64,000 bases of DNA from Flavobacteriaceae bacterium (GTDB lineage Bacteria > Bacteroidota > Bacteroidia > Flavobacteriales > Flavobacteriaceae). Shown one piece after another: positions 42,050 through 52,600 of this stretch (the first letter of the stretch is position 1; each line of letters opens with the position of its first letter). The translations under genes and the position numbers were made by a program. Where the stretch lies: NCBI GenBank assembly GCA_013003555.1, contig JABDIV010000013.1, positions 1 to 64,000 of the forward strand, read 5' to 3'. The notes beneath the pieces were generated by a model. The model saw only the letters and a list, made by a program, of their open reading frames with translations. It ran no database searches and was not told where the DNA came from.

Positions 42050-42343
42050 ATGGCCGAAATTATTAATACGATTAACAGCTTCCCCTATAATGGAATAAGT
42101 GCTGCGAAACTTATAGCGAACAGCTCTTTCGAGAGTCGGCTTATAAGCCTTGAGAAAGGTGCTAAACTAACACCTCACATTTCAAATAAAGATGCCCTTC
42201 TTGTATTACTCGAAGGGCAAATCGATTTTCATATTGAGGAAACAACATTTAAACTAAAACCGTTTCAAGGACTCTCCTTTAAGAAAAATGAGACGCATTG
42301 GGTTGATGCTATTGTCAATTCTAAATTCCTACTTTTACGGTGA
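42050..42343 (+). CDS. Cupin-domain protein in nos cluster
   Basis: A 97-aa single-domain cupin: LEKGAKLTPHISNKDALLV (motif 1 region with one His) and GLSFKKNETHW (motif 2 region). The usual metal-ligand set is only partly present, so metal binding is uncertain. No signal peptide, so it is cytoplasmic, unlike its neighbours. It lies between nosL (8 bp) and nosD (9 bp) in the same operon. Its role is unknown; sensing or copper/NO handling are guesses. Confidence 0.75.
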   Translation: MAEIINTINSFPYNGISAAKLIANSSFESRLISLEKGAKLTPHISNKDALLVLLEGQIDFHIEETTFKLKPFQGLSFKKNETHWVDAIVNSKFLLLR

Positions 42344-42352
42344 TCATTTTTA

Positions 42353-43597
42353 ATGGGTATACGAAATTTCATATTGGCATTTAGCGTCTTATTCTGGTTT
42401 TATCAGAACGCCTATTCGCAGCCAATAGAAGTTTGTTCAAGCTGTGAAATAAAGACCATTAAAGCCGGCATCAGTATGGTAAAACATGGTGATACCCTTC
42501 TGATTAAAAATGGCACCTATTCAGAATATGATCTGATTGTCGATAAACCCATGGTCATTCTGGGTGAAAGCAATACTATTATTGATGGACAAAAAAAAGG
42601 CGAAATCATCACCATCGAGTCTGATAGCGTTGTTATCGATGGCTTGCATATTCGGAATGTTGGAATTAGTTACACCGAAGACTTTGCTGCCCTTAGAGTA
42701 AGGAAAAGTAAAAATTTCGAAATCCGGAATCTGATTCTTGATGAACTCTTCTTCGGCATTTACATCGAAAAATCGAGCCATGGTAAAATATTGAATAACC
42801 TGGTTTCTGGAAATGCCAAGGATGAACATAATTCAGGAAATGGCATTCACCTTTGGTACAGCCATCATTTGCAAATCGATAACAATAAAATCCGGGGACT
42901 TCGAGACGGAATTTATCTTGAGTTTGCCGATGATTGCACTATTTCAAATAATATTAGCAAAGACAACCTGAGATATGGCCTTCATTTTATGTTCTCAAAT
43001 CGTGACACCTATTCCAACAATGTTTTTGAGAACAATGGTTCAGGTGTTGCGGTTATGTTTTCCAAGCACATTGAAATGATCGAGAACAGGTTTCAAAAGA
43101 ATTGGGGCAGCGCATCTTACGGACTGCTACTGAAGGAGATCAATGATGCCGAGATTATAAAAAATGATTTCTTAGAAAATACCATTGCCATAAATGTTGA
43201 GGGGTCAAACCGAATTACCTATAAAAACAATAACTTTCGAAACAACGGCTGGGCTGTAAAAGTGCGCGGTGCTTGTTATTCAAACATCTTTACCGAAAAT
43301 AATTTCCTCTATAATTCATTCGATATTTCTTATAATAGCAAAGTGAATGACAATCAGTTCAACAGAAATTACTGGAGCAATTACTCGGGTTACGATCTGG
43401 ATAATGACGGTGTAGGCGACGTGCCTTTCAGGCCGGTGAAACTTTTTTCTTATGTGGTCAACAGAACACCTGAAACCATAGTCTTGATGCGAAGTTTATT
43501 TGTTGATATTATCGATTTTTCTGAAAAGGTTTCCCCTGTTTTCACGCCAGACAACCTTGTAGATCAAAATCCTGTTATAAAAGAGATTAAATGGTAA
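42353..43597 (+). CDS. nosD: NosD periplasmic copper-processing protein
   Basis: A 414-aa protein with a signal peptide (cleavage near residue 23, AYSQ) and a right-handed parallel beta-helix made of NosD/CASH repeats (about 60-340), with Asn/Gly-rich turns such as NNKIRGLRDGIYLEFADDC and SNNISKDNLRYGLHF. NosD works with the NosFY ABC transporter to assemble the CuZ centre. Its end overlaps nosF by seven bases, showing tight coupling. Confidence 0.95.
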   Translation: MGIRNFILAFSVLFWFYQNAYSQPIEVCSSCEIKTIKAGISMVKHGDTLLIKNGTYSEYDLIVDKPMVILGESNTIIDGQKKGEIITIESDSVVIDGLHIRNVGISYTEDFAALRVRKSKNFEIRNLILDELFFGIYIEKSSHGKILNNLVSGNAKDEHNSGNGIHLWYSHHLQIDNNKIRGLRDGIYLEFADDCTISNNISKDNLRYGLHFMFSNRDTYSNNVFENNGSGVAVMFSKHIEMIENRFQKNWGSASYGLLLKEINDAEIIKNDFLENTIAINVEGSNRITYKNNNFRNNGWAVKVRGACYSNIFTENNFLYNSFDISYNSKVNDNQFNRNYWSNYSGYDLDNDGVGDVPFRPVKLFSYVVNRTPETIVLMRSLFVDIIDFSEKVSPVFTPDNLVDQNPVIKEIKW

Positions 43598-44301
43598 ATA
43601 TCGAGAATTTACATAAGCGATATCGAAAAAATCAAGTCCTGATCGGGATTGATCTCAATATAGATAAAAAGGGTATTTTCGCGATTCTTGGTCCGAATGG
43701 ATCCGGAAAAACCACCCTGATAAAATGTATCTTGGGAATGGTACTGCCAAACAAAGGAAAAATTTTGATCGATGGTGACGATATTAAAGGGAATGCCCGA
43801 TACCGAAAAGACATTGATTACCTGCCCCAAATCGCAAACTTCCCGCCGAATTTAAAAGTGAAAGAGTTGATCAGAATGATCAAAGACCTGAGAAACGAAC
43901 AGGCAGACGATACCGAGCTTATAGAGAGATTCAAACTTGAACCATTTCTCGATAAAAAACTGGGGGCGCTTTCCGGAGGGACTAAGCAGAAGGTAAATAT
44001 TCTCCTGACCTTTATGTTCGACAGTCCGTTGATCATCCTCGATGAGCCAACAACAGGTTTGGATCCTAATGCACTGATCGAATTGAAATCACTTATTCAG
44101 AAAGAAAAGGATCGAGGAAAAACGATTTTGATCAGTTCTCATATCATGAGTTTCGTTGAAGAAATCGGTGATGAGATTGTATTTCTTCTTGATGGCAAGA
44201 TATATTTTAAAGGGACGATAAATGCCCTTAAACAGCAAAGCAACCAGGATGATCTTGAACATGCCATTGCATATTTATTAAAACCCAAGCAGCATGTTTA
44301 A
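43591..44301 (+). CDS. nosF: NosF ABC transporter ATP-binding protein
   Basis: A 236-aa ATPase with Walker A (GPNGSGKTTLIKC), Q-loop YLPQI, signature LSGGTKQKVN, Walker B LIILDEPTTGLDP and the H-loop ISSHIMS. It is the ATPase of the NosDFY complex, overlapping nosD by 7 bases and nosY by 8. Confidence 0.95.
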   Translation: MVNIENLHKRYRKNQVLIGIDLNIDKKGIFAILGPNGSGKTTLIKCILGMVLPNKGKILIDGDDIKGNARYRKDIDYLPQIANFPPNLKVKELIRMIKDLRNEQADDTELIERFKLEPFLDKKLGALSGGTKQKVNILLTFMFDSPLIILDEPTTGLDPNALIELKSLIQKEKDRGKTILISSHIMSFVEEIGDEIVFLLDGKIYFKGTINALKQQSNQDDLEHAIAYLLKPKQHV

Positions 44302-45076
44302 AATACTTAAATACAGCTTTTATGACCTTATGCGCAGTCGTTGGAGTTACATTTATTTTGCTTTTTACCTCCTATTGGGAATAGTTCTGCTGTTCTTAAA
44401 CAATGACTTATCGAAAGCCATAATAACCCTTATGAACGTTATCATCGTGCTCGTTCCACTCATCGGAACCATTTTCGGGGTAATGTATTTCTATAATTCT
44501 AAAGAATTTACCGAATTATTATTGGCTCAGCCCTTAAACAGGCGCTCAATCTTTTTGGGGCAATATCTTGGAGTTGCCTGCTCACTTACTATGAGCCTTG
44601 TCCTGGGATTAGGTTTTCCATTCATATTATATGGCTTATTCCAGTCAGACAGCATTTTGAATTTCGGAATGCTCATGATCACAGGCGTTTTCCTAACATT
44701 TATTTTTACGGCCATTGCCTTTAATGTTGGTTTGATGAACGACAATAAGATTAAAGGGTTTGGTTATGCCATATTGATCTGGTTATTTTTAGCTGTCATT
44801 TATGACGGGCTATTTCTTATAAGCCTGATTATTTTTGAAGATTATCCCCTGGACAACTTGAGTTTGATAGGTTCGATGATCAATCCAATCGACTTATCGA
44901 GAACATTGATTTTGTTGAAACTGGATATATCAGCGCTTCTTGGTTATACCGGTGCGGTATTCAAGCGATTTTTCGGTACTGATTTTGGTCTAATTGTGTC
45001 TTTTAGTGTCTTGATTGTTTGGGTTTTACTCCCTGTTCTGGGAATATTAAGACAATCAAAAAAGAAGGATTTTTAG
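44294..45076 (+). CDS. nosY: NosY ABC transporter permease
   Basis: A 260-aa protein with about six TM helices (about 18-36, 48-68, 95-115, 124-145, 155-180 and 235-254), the size and layout of the ABC-2 type NosY permease. It overlaps nosF by 8 bases and is the last gene of the nos cluster. Its stop overlaps the 3' end of the convergent 116-aa gene by four bases. Confidence 0.92.
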   Translation: MFKILKYSFYDLMRSRWSYIYFAFYLLLGIVLLFLNNDLSKAIITLMNVIIVLVPLIGTIFGVMYFYNSKEFTELLLAQPLNRRSIFLGQYLGVACSLTMSLVLGLGFPFILYGLFQSDSILNFGMLMITGVFLTFIFTAIAFNVGLMNDNKIKGFGYAILIWLFLAVIYDGLFLISLIIFEDYPLDNLSLIGSMINPIDLSRTLILLKLDISALLGYTGAVFKRFFGTDFGLIVSFSVLIVWVLLPVLGILRQSKKKDF

Positions 45077-45423
45077 GAATACTTTGATTTATACCACACC
45101 TTTTGCCATTCACGTTGTAAAATAAGGAGAGTTACGGCTTCTGAAAGCCTGAGAACATCGCTTCCATCCAATTGCTTAACCTTATGTTCGGGAACATCGA
45201 CGATATAAAGCAAATTGAGATAATCGGCAAATTTCTCCTGGATTAAGCCATAAACGGTCTCATGCATCAAATACCTCAAACTCGTAGGTATAATATCAGG
45301 GTCGAATTGCAGATCGATGTTTGATAATAGGAGGTCCTTATTTAATTGCTTAACAAGTTTATCGTAAAGATCCAAACGATTGGCTTCGGAAATCAGATCT
45401 TCAAAAGTAGCGGGTAATTGCAT
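45073..45423 (-). CDS. Hypothetical cytoplasmic protein (116 aa) in operon with polyprenyl synthetase
   Basis: I do not recognise this protein. It is helical and acidic, has no signal peptide or TM and no Cys, with segments such as HETVYGLIQEKFADYLNLLYI. Its ATG overlaps the stop of the polyprenyl synthetase gene by one base, so the two are translationally coupled. Conservation in Flavobacteriia is likely but cannot be checked here. Confidence 0.65.
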   Translation of the reverse strand: MQLPATFEDLISEANRLDLYDKLVKQLNKDLLLSNIDLQFDPDIIPTSLRYLMHETVYGLIQEKFADYLNLLYIVDVPEHKVKQLDGSDVLRLSEAVTLLILQREWQKVWYKSKYS

Positions 45424-46397
45424 TAATAGGTCCTGTTCATCAATTGTTTACCAAAAGCTTTGAAATAGGATTTTCCCGTATCAGAGACCGAAAGACTGTC
45501 TAAAAAATCGAATGCCTTTGATGTGAAGTTTTCAATGGCATCTCGACTGGCATCAGCCGCACCGGATTCTTTGTAGATTATTTTTACCTGTTCTACTTTT
45601 TCCTTTGGATCCTCCGGAATATCCTTAAAACTCGTGAGCAAAGCACTCACCTGATCGGTTGAACCCAATTCAACGGCCTTTATATACAGAATTGTTTTTT
45701 TATTTTCTAAAATATCACCCCCTACCTGTTTTCCAAATGATTCCGGATTACCAAATGCATCGAGATAATCATCCTGCAATTGAAATGCAATCCCCAGGTT
45801 AATTCCGAATTGTTCTATGAGATCTTGGTCTGAATCGGATGCTCCCGCTATGATAGCCCCGAATTTAAGGGCTGTGCCTACCAAAACAGCCGTTTTATAT
45901 TCTATCATTTTGAGGTATTCTTCAATCACAACGTCATTACGGGTTTCAAAATCGACATCGTATTGCTGACCTTCACAGATCTCCAATGCTGTTTTATTAA
46001 ACGCCACCAATAACTTAATCAACAATTCCGATGGATAGCCCTGAAGAAATTGGTAAGCCATAATAAGCATGGCATCCCCAGATAGTATGCCCGTATTCAA
46101 ATCCCATTTTTCATGAACAGTTTGATGGCCTCGCCTTAATGGTGCATCATCCATAATGTCGTCATGTAAAAGTGTGAAATTGTGAAAAACCTCAATAGCA
46201 AGGGCCGCATTAAGGGCTTGCTTGTGATTTCCTCCAAATAATTCAGAAGACATAAGGGTTAGGACCGGTCGTAATCGCTTACCGCCCAATTCAAGAATAT
46301 ACTTTATGGGTTGATATAAGTTCGACGGTTCCTGATCAAGGTGCAAGTCGGCTAAATGATCGTTGAATGCCTGCCGGTAGAATTGAAGTTCTCGCAT
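45423..46397 (-). CDS. Polyprenyl (trans-prenyl) diphosphate synthase
   Basis: A 324-aa trans-isoprenyl synthase. Both aspartate-rich motifs are present: LLHDDIMDDAPLRRG (first DDxxD) and FQLQDDYLDAFG (second). Other family features are GKRLRP near 50 and the KTAVLVG segment. The start at 46397 (MRELQFYRQAF) fits the family better than an extra six upstream codons. Chain length (farnesyl, geranylgeranyl or octaprenyl) cannot be set reliably by eye. It is coupled to the 116-aa gene and divergent from the TetR operon. With dxs near 57 kb it is part of isoprenoid synthesis. Confidence 0.93.
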   Translation of the reverse strand: MRELQFYRQAFNDHLADLHLDQEPSNLYQPIKYILELGGKRLRPVLTLMSSELFGGNHKQALNAALAIEVFHNFTLLHDDIMDDAPLRRGHQTVHEKWDLNTGILSGDAMLIMAYQFLQGYPSELLIKLLVAFNKTALEICEGQQYDVDFETRNDVVIEEYLKMIEYKTAVLVGTALKFGAIIAGASDSDQDLIEQFGINLGIAFQLQDDYLDAFGNPESFGKQVGGDILENKKTILYIKAVELGSTDQVSALLTSFKDIPEDPKEKVEQVKIIYKESGAADASRDAIENFTSKAFDFLDSLSVSDTGKSYFKAFGKQLMNRTY

Positions 46398-46472
46398 ACA
46401 GCAAAAATAAACCAATTCCGAACAAAATAAAGCACCAACGTTATGGATGTGTTAAATAATTATTAAAACTAT

Positions 46473-46500
46473 GGAAACTATTTATGTTTTTAAAGTTTCC
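46473..46500. promoter_or_regulatory. Inverted repeat upstream of TetR (candidate operator)
   Basis: Perfect 7-bp arms GGAAACT (46473-46479) and AGTTTCC (46494-46500) with a 14-bp AT-rich spacer lie just upstream of the TetR -7 box, where a repressor would block initiation. This would give autoregulation and efflux control. Confidence 0.5.
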
Positions 46501-46505
46501 TGTCG

Positions 46506-46513
46506 TAAATTTG
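46506..46513 (+). promoter_or_regulatory. -7 box for the TetR-efflux operon
   Basis: TAAATTTG matches TAnnTTTG and is only 7 bp from the ATG, so the transcript may be leaderless or nearly so. Confidence 0.6.
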
Positions 46514-46520
46514 CGCCCTT

Positions 46521-47144
46521 ATGAGAGAAAAAATTATAGTAAAATCGGTTGATCTCTTCCTCACCCTAGGATTTAAAAGTGTGACTATGGATGATATCGC
46601 CCAAAACCTTGGTTGCTCAAAAAAGACGATTTACCAGCATTTTGAGAACAAAACAAAGCTGGTTGAAGCGACCACCAATTATATGTTCGATATTATCTCA
46701 AAAGGAATTGACCATATCTGTGCATTGGAGAAAAATCCCATTGACGAGATCTTCGACATCAAACACTTTGTGATGGACCATCTCAAGAATGAGAAATCCT
46801 CCCCGCAATACCAGCTTCAGAAGTATTACCCCAAAATCTTTGAAGCATTAAAGCGTAAACAATTTGAGGTCATGTACGGCTGTGTAAAAGAGAACCTACG
46901 ACGTGGTATCGCTCAGGGAATATTCCGTGAAGATATCAATACAGAGTTTATTACACGACTGTATTTAAATTGTGTTTTGGCGATTAAGGATAATGATCTC
47001 TTTCCCTTAACCTATTTTTCAATGAATGAGTTGATGGAAAACTACTTAGAGTATCATTTACATGGTATTTGTACCGTGGACGGACTTGAGTATTTAAGCG
47101 AATTAAATCATACTGCCAGCAGGCAGATTAACCAACAATCATGA
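46521..47144 (+). CDS. TetR/AcrR family regulator
   Basis: A 207-aa repressor with an N-terminal HTH (about 8-55: LFLTLGFKSVTMDDIAQNLG, CSKKTIYQHFENKTKLVEA) and a helical ligand domain. It is the first gene of the operon with tolC-like, membrane-fusion and RND genes; its stop overlaps the next ATG (ATGA). Local control of efflux is the expected role. The inducer is unknown. Confidence 0.92.
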   Translation: MREKIIVKSVDLFLTLGFKSVTMDDIAQNLGCSKKTIYQHFENKTKLVEATTNYMFDIISKGIDHICALEKNPIDEIFDIKHFVMDHLKNEKSSPQYQLQKYYPKIFEALKRKQFEVMYGCVKENLRRGIAQGIFREDINTEFITRLYLNCVLAIKDNDLFPLTYFSMNELMENYLEYHLHGICTVDGLEYLSELNHTASRQINQQS

Positions 47145-48481
47145 AAAAGTTAATCTTTCTTTTCATAATTTGCCTGATTGCTCATGCCGCGTTGGCGCAG
47201 CAGCAGGAATTTTCCCTTCAAGAGGCTATCGATTATGCCTTGCAGAACAACCGTACCGCTAAAAACGCATCCCGGGATGTGGATGCTGCCGTTAAGCAGA
47301 AATGGGAGACCATTGCAACCGGCTTACCTCAATTAAAGGCATCTTTAGGTTATAATAATTTCATCAAGCAGCCGGTATCTTTGATTCCTGCGGAATTCTT
47401 CGGTGGCAATCCGGGTGAATTCGCAGAAATTGCTTTTGGAACCGAACAGTCCATGAATGCTTTAGCCGTTCTGAATCAGAAAATTTTTGACGGTTCATAC
47501 CTTGTTGGGCTACAATCGGCTAAAGTCTTTCTCGAAATATCTCAAAATGCTAAAGAAAAAACAGATCTGGAAGTAAGAAAGGCGGTGATTGATGCTTATG
47601 GGAATGTTCTGTTGGCCGAAGAAAATGTAAACATTCTAAAACGGAATAAATCCATACTCGAAAAGAACCTGGAAGAGACCACCAAAATCTATGAGAACGG
47701 CCTCGCAGAAGAAGAAGATGTCGAGCAATTAAAAATCACATTGGCAGGTGTTGAAAGTAACCTGAACAATACCGAACGTTTAAAAGAATTGGCCTACCAG
47801 ATGTTTAATATGACTTTGGGAATCGATATCGATACACAGCTAAGATTAACCGACTTCCTGTCTGGCCTTGCCGATCAGAATACAGTTCTCAGCTTGCTCG
47901 ATGCCGAAGAGAATGTCGAACAGACCGTTGATTACAAAATTGCCGTTAACGACAAACGATCGAAAGAACTTCTTCTAAAACTTGAAAAGAGCAAGGCATT
48001 GCCAAAAATTGATGCCTTTATCAATGGTGGTTATGACGGTTACAGCGATCAATTTAACTTTACATCTTCCAACCAACGCTGGTTCGGCTCTTCATTACTC
48101 GGTGTGAGTATGGATATTCCCATATTCAGTTCGCTGGGCCGAACAGCTGCTACACAGCGTGCCAAAATAAATCTTGAAAAATCTACCGACGACCTGATCG
48201 AAACAGAGGAACGTATTAAACTTGAGATCGCCGCAGCGAAGAGCAACTATCGTTTTGCCATTGAAGATTATCAGATCAAACAAGATAATTTGAATCTTGC
48301 CGAGCGAATCGAATCGAAGAATCAAATAAAATTCTTCGAAGGAATCGCCTCAAGTTTTGAACTGCGGCAGGCCCAAACACAATTATATGCTGCACAACAA
48401 GAACTTCTAAAAGCAATGTTCGATGTAATCAGCAAAAAAGGAGAACTAGAAACCGTTCTAAACGAAATACCAAAAAACTAA
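47141..48481 (+). CDS. TolC family outer-membrane efflux protein
   Basis: A 446-aa protein with a signal peptide (AHAALAQ, cleavage near 19) and two outer-membrane efflux (OEP) repeats of long coiled helices (about 25-210 and 235-440; FSLQEAIDYALQNN start is typical). It would form the trimeric exit duct of the RND pump. It starts within the TetR stop codon and precedes the membrane-fusion gene by eight bases. Confidence 0.94.
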   Translation: MKKLIFLFIICLIAHAALAQQQEFSLQEAIDYALQNNRTAKNASRDVDAAVKQKWETIATGLPQLKASLGYNNFIKQPVSLIPAEFFGGNPGEFAEIAFGTEQSMNALAVLNQKIFDGSYLVGLQSAKVFLEISQNAKEKTDLEVRKAVIDAYGNVLLAEENVNILKRNKSILEKNLEETTKIYENGLAEEEDVEQLKITLAGVESNLNNTERLKELAYQMFNMTLGIDIDTQLRLTDFLSGLADQNTVLSLLDAEENVEQTVDYKIAVNDKRSKELLLKLEKSKALPKIDAFINGGYDGYSDQFNFTSSNQRWFGSSLLGVSMDIPIFSSLGRTAATQRAKINLEKSTDDLIETEERIKLEIAAAKSNYRFAIEDYQIKQDNLNLAERIESKNQIKFFEGIASSFELRQAQTQLYAAQQELLKAMFDVISKKGELETVLNEIPKN

Positions 48482-48489
48482 AACAACTC

Positions 48490-49665
48490 ATGAGAAGACT
48501 ATATATACCCGTCCTGGCATTAACATTACTCGTTTCTTGTTCAGAAAACAAGAACAGTACGGTCGACGATGTCATCGCTTCACAAAATCTCGAGCAGATC
48601 CGGAAAAAGAAATCCGAGTTAGATGCTGAACAAGCCTTAATTGCAGCAAACCTGAAATTACTCGAGGACGAAATTAAAAAACTCGATCCTCAGCAGAAAA
48701 TACCTTTGATCACCACATTGATGGCCAATGAACAGGTTTTTACTCATTATCTCGAGCTTCAGGGTAACGTGAGCACAAAAAAGAACCTGGTTATATACCC
48801 GGAATATTCCGGTGTACTGACCCATGTTTATGTTACGGAAGGAAAAGAGGTTTACAAGGGACAAATACTTGCGAAAATCGATGATGGTGGTTTAAGTCAG
48901 CAGCTGTCTCAACTTGAAATACAAGCCGATCTTGCCAGGACAACATTCGAGCGTCAAAAGCGACTTTGGGAGCAAAATATTGGAAGTGAGATTCAATATC
49001 TTCAGGCCAAATCAAATTACGAAGCCCAGACAAAGGCCGTAAATCAAATGAAAGAGCAAATTGGAAAAACGACAGTTCGTGCGCCCTTTTCAGGCACAAT
49101 TGATGACGTCATAACCGAACAAGGCAGTGTTGTAATGCCCGGCCAATCGATGCTTTTCAGAATTGTTAACCTCGATGACATGTATATTGAAACCGACGTA
49201 CCCGAACGCTTTGTACTTGACGTGAAAAAAGGGAAAGATGTTATGGTTGAATTCCCGGTTTTAGATCGAAAAATTAATACAAAAGTCAAGCAGGCTGGAA
49301 ATTTCATCAACCCGGCTAACCGAACCTTTAAAGTTGAAATCGGAATCCCGAATAGCGATGGATTGATAAAACCAAACTTAACAGCCAAATTAAAAATAAA
49401 TGATTACACCAACGAAAAGGCCATTTTGATCCCGATGAGTATCATCTCAGAAGATGCTGAAGGCAACCAATATGTCTATACCATCGTTGAGAAGGCCGGT
49501 AATAAAGGCATTGCCAAGCGATCAATCATCACGACCGGTAAAACGCAGGGTGACTTCATTGAAGTTCTCTCTGGGATTGAAGGCGGCCAGGAAATCATCG
49601 ACGAAGGGGCACGAAGTGTACGTGAGGATCAGGAAGTAAAAATTCTTGATAGTCTATATAATTAA
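48490..49665 (+). CDS. RND efflux periplasmic adaptor (membrane-fusion protein)
   Basis: A 391-aa lipoprotein (LLVSC, Cys17). After a coiled-coil segment (about 25-75) come the barrel-sandwich hybrid halves (about 100-135, GVLTHVYVTEGKEVYKGQIL, and about 200-230, VRAPFSGTIDDV) around a helical hairpin, then beta-barrel and membrane-proximal domains. It links TolC to the RND permease encoded 20 bp downstream. The N-terminal coiled coil before the lipoyl part is somewhat longer than usual. Confidence 0.94.
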   Translation: MRRLYIPVLALTLLVSCSENKNSTVDDVIASQNLEQIRKKKSELDAEQALIAANLKLLEDEIKKLDPQQKIPLITTLMANEQVFTHYLELQGNVSTKKNLVIYPEYSGVLTHVYVTEGKEVYKGQILAKIDDGGLSQQLSQLEIQADLARTTFERQKRLWEQNIGSEIQYLQAKSNYEAQTKAVNQMKEQIGKTTVRAPFSGTIDDVITEQGSVVMPGQSMLFRIVNLDDMYIETDVPERFVLDVKKGKDVMVEFPVLDRKINTKVKQAGNFINPANRTFKVEIGIPNSDGLIKPNLTAKLKINDYTNEKAILIPMSIISEDAEGNQYVYTIVEKAGNKGIAKRSIITTGKTQGDFIEVLSGIEGGQEIIDEGARSVREDQEVKILDSLYN

Positions 49666-49685
49666 CCAATCGCAATCTGAGAATC

Positions 49686-52600
49686 ATGACAAAACGCGAG
49701 AAAAAAGTATATAAGGAATTCAAGCTTTCCTCCTGGGCCATCAACAATAAAACCACCATGTATGTGCTCATTGTATTGATCTTGTTTCTGGGTGCATCGG
49801 CATATTTTAGTATGCCTCGTGAGAGCTTTCCAGAAATAAAAGAAACCAAGATTTATATCAGTTCAGTCTATCCGGGAAATACTGCTGAGGATATCGAAAA
49901 ACTGATAACCGATCCCATAGAAGACAAACTGAAAACCGTTAGTAATGTGGTGGAAATCACCTCAACATCTCAGGAAGATTATTCGATAGTTGTGGTCGAA
50001 TTTGATGAAAACATAAGTGTCGAGGCGGCCAAACAAAAAGTAAAGGATGAAGTCGATTCGGAAAAGGCGAGCGAGGACTGGCCGACCTTTAACGGGGCTA
50101 AAGTCGAGCCTAATGTTTTCGACTTGAGTATGTCGGAAGAATTTCCCATCCTTAACATCAATATTTCCGGCAATTACCCGGTTGATAAGCTTAAAGAGTT
50201 CGGTGAATACCTGGAGGATGAAATTGAAGATTTGCCTGAGATAAAACAGGTCGATATACGAGGTGCCCAGAATAAGGAAGTTGAAGTTGCGGTGGATATA
50301 TACAAAATGATGGCCGCTCAGGTCAGTTTTGATGACATCATCAATACGATAAATGCTGAAAACATGACAATGTCTGCCGGCAATTTGATCACCAGCGGGC
50401 AACGACGAACAATAAGAATCATTGGTGAAGTTGATAATCCGTCTCGTCTCGAAAATTTTGTTATAAAATCAGAATACGATAACCCGATCTACCTTAAAGA
50501 TGTTGCCACAGTTAGCTTCAAAGATGAAGATAAGACCACTTATGCGCGTGAATTCGGAGATCCGGTGGTCATGCTTGACGTAAAGAAACGTACCGGTAAG
50601 AATATGGTCGCTGCTGCCGAACAAATTCAGGTCATCGTTGAGGACGCTAAAAGTAACATTTTTCCACCAGATCTGAAGGTTACCATCTCCAACGATCAGT
50701 CGTCTAAAACAATCGGGCAGGTTGATGATCTGGTAAACAATATTATTTTCGGGATCTTTCTGGTTGTTACGGTATTGATGTTCTTCCTTGGCTTCAGAAA
50801 TGCTCTGTTTGTCGGATTTGCCATCCCGATGTCGATGTTTATGTCACTCATGATTTTGAATGCCATAGGTTATACCATGAACACCATGATCTTGTTCGGT
50901 TTGATAATGGGGTTAGGTATGTTGGTCGATAATGGAATAGTAGTCGTAGAAAATGTATATCGGTTAATGGACAAAGGATATACGCGAATTGAAGCGGCTA
51001 AGAAAGGAATTGGAGAAATTGCTTTTCCCATCATCATTTCAACAGCTACAACCGTTGCCGCATTTATTCCTCTCGGACTTTGGCCTGGTGTAATGGGGCA
51101 GTTCATGATTTATTTCCCTGCAACGTTATCGGTAGTTCTCGGATCATCACTGTTTGTTGCTATCTTCTTTAACTCGGTAATGGTTTCTCAATTCATGTCG
51201 ACCGAAGACAAGGAGATGCCCTTAAAAAGAATTATATGGATCTCAGGTGTAATGATCGCATTTGGGCTCGTTATTTTCTTTTTTGGCGGTGCCTATGGTG
51301 GTCTCGGTGGCCTTATGATCTTTACCGCCATATTACTATGGATGTACAGGTTGTTCCTTCGGAAATGGGCGCTTCATTTTCAAACTGTAATACTTCCAAA
51401 ATGGGAACGATTCTATGAGCGTTTGCTGCGTTCGGCCTTGACTGGCAGAAAGCCGATTTTTATAAGCATAGGAACTGTTATTCTTCTTTTTATTGCATTC
51501 TCCGGATTTGGCGCTTCCGTAGCAAGCCAAAGGACGAAGGTGGAGTTTTTTCCTGATAATACACCAAATCAGATTATCGTATATATCGAATATCCACAAG
51601 GAACCGATATTAATAAAACCAATCGCATCACCAAGGATATAGAAGGTAAAGTCTATGACATTATCAATTCGAATGCATATAAAGACGATGGGTATAACTT
51701 TCTCGTGGAAAGCGCCGTATCACAAGTAGGAGAAGGGGCCGGAAATCCTATGACTGATGGGGGATCTGCTGCCGAAATGCCCCATCGCGGAAAGATCACC
51801 GCAACCATGCGGGAATACAAATTCAGACGTGGTTCTGATAGCAACGAATTGCTGAAACAAATTCAGGAAGTTGTTCAGGATGTTTATCCCGGTGTTGCCA
51901 TTTCAGTTGAAAAGGATGCTGTTGGCCCGCCCGCCGGATATCCGATCAATATTGAATTGGAAGGCCCGGACTATTCTGAGTTGATTGCAACTGCCGAAAA
52001 AATGCGTGATTTTATCAATTCAAAAAACATACAGGGAATCGATGAACTTAAGATAGATGTCAATAAATCGAAACCGTCTATGCAGGTTCGCGTTGATCGC
52101 GAAAAAGCGGGAGAATTGGGTGTGTCGGCAGGACAAGTCGGACAACAATTGCGAAACTCTATCTTCGGAGCCAAGGCAGGTGTTTATAAAGAAGGCGGTG
52201 AAGATTACGATATCTATGTTCGATTTAACAAGGACAACCGATACAATACGAGCGCCATCTTCAATCAAAAGATAACCTTCAGGGATATGGCGTCAGGCCA
52301 GATAAAGGAAATTCCTGTGTCGGCTGTGGCCAATCAATCCAATACCTCTGGGTTTAGCGCCATCAAACACCGGGATGTGAAACGGGTTGTAACCGTTTAT
52401 TCAGCCCTTAAACCAGGTTTTACAGATGCGGGAGCAATCGTGACTGAAATTCAAAGAGAGATGCAGTCGTTTACGGCATTACCGGGACGCGTAAAAGTTG
52501 ATTATACAGGGCAAATTGAGGAGCAAAATAAGCAAATGACCTTTCTGATGGGAGCCTTTTTTACAGGTTTGGGGTTGATCTTTTTTATCCTGATCTTCCA

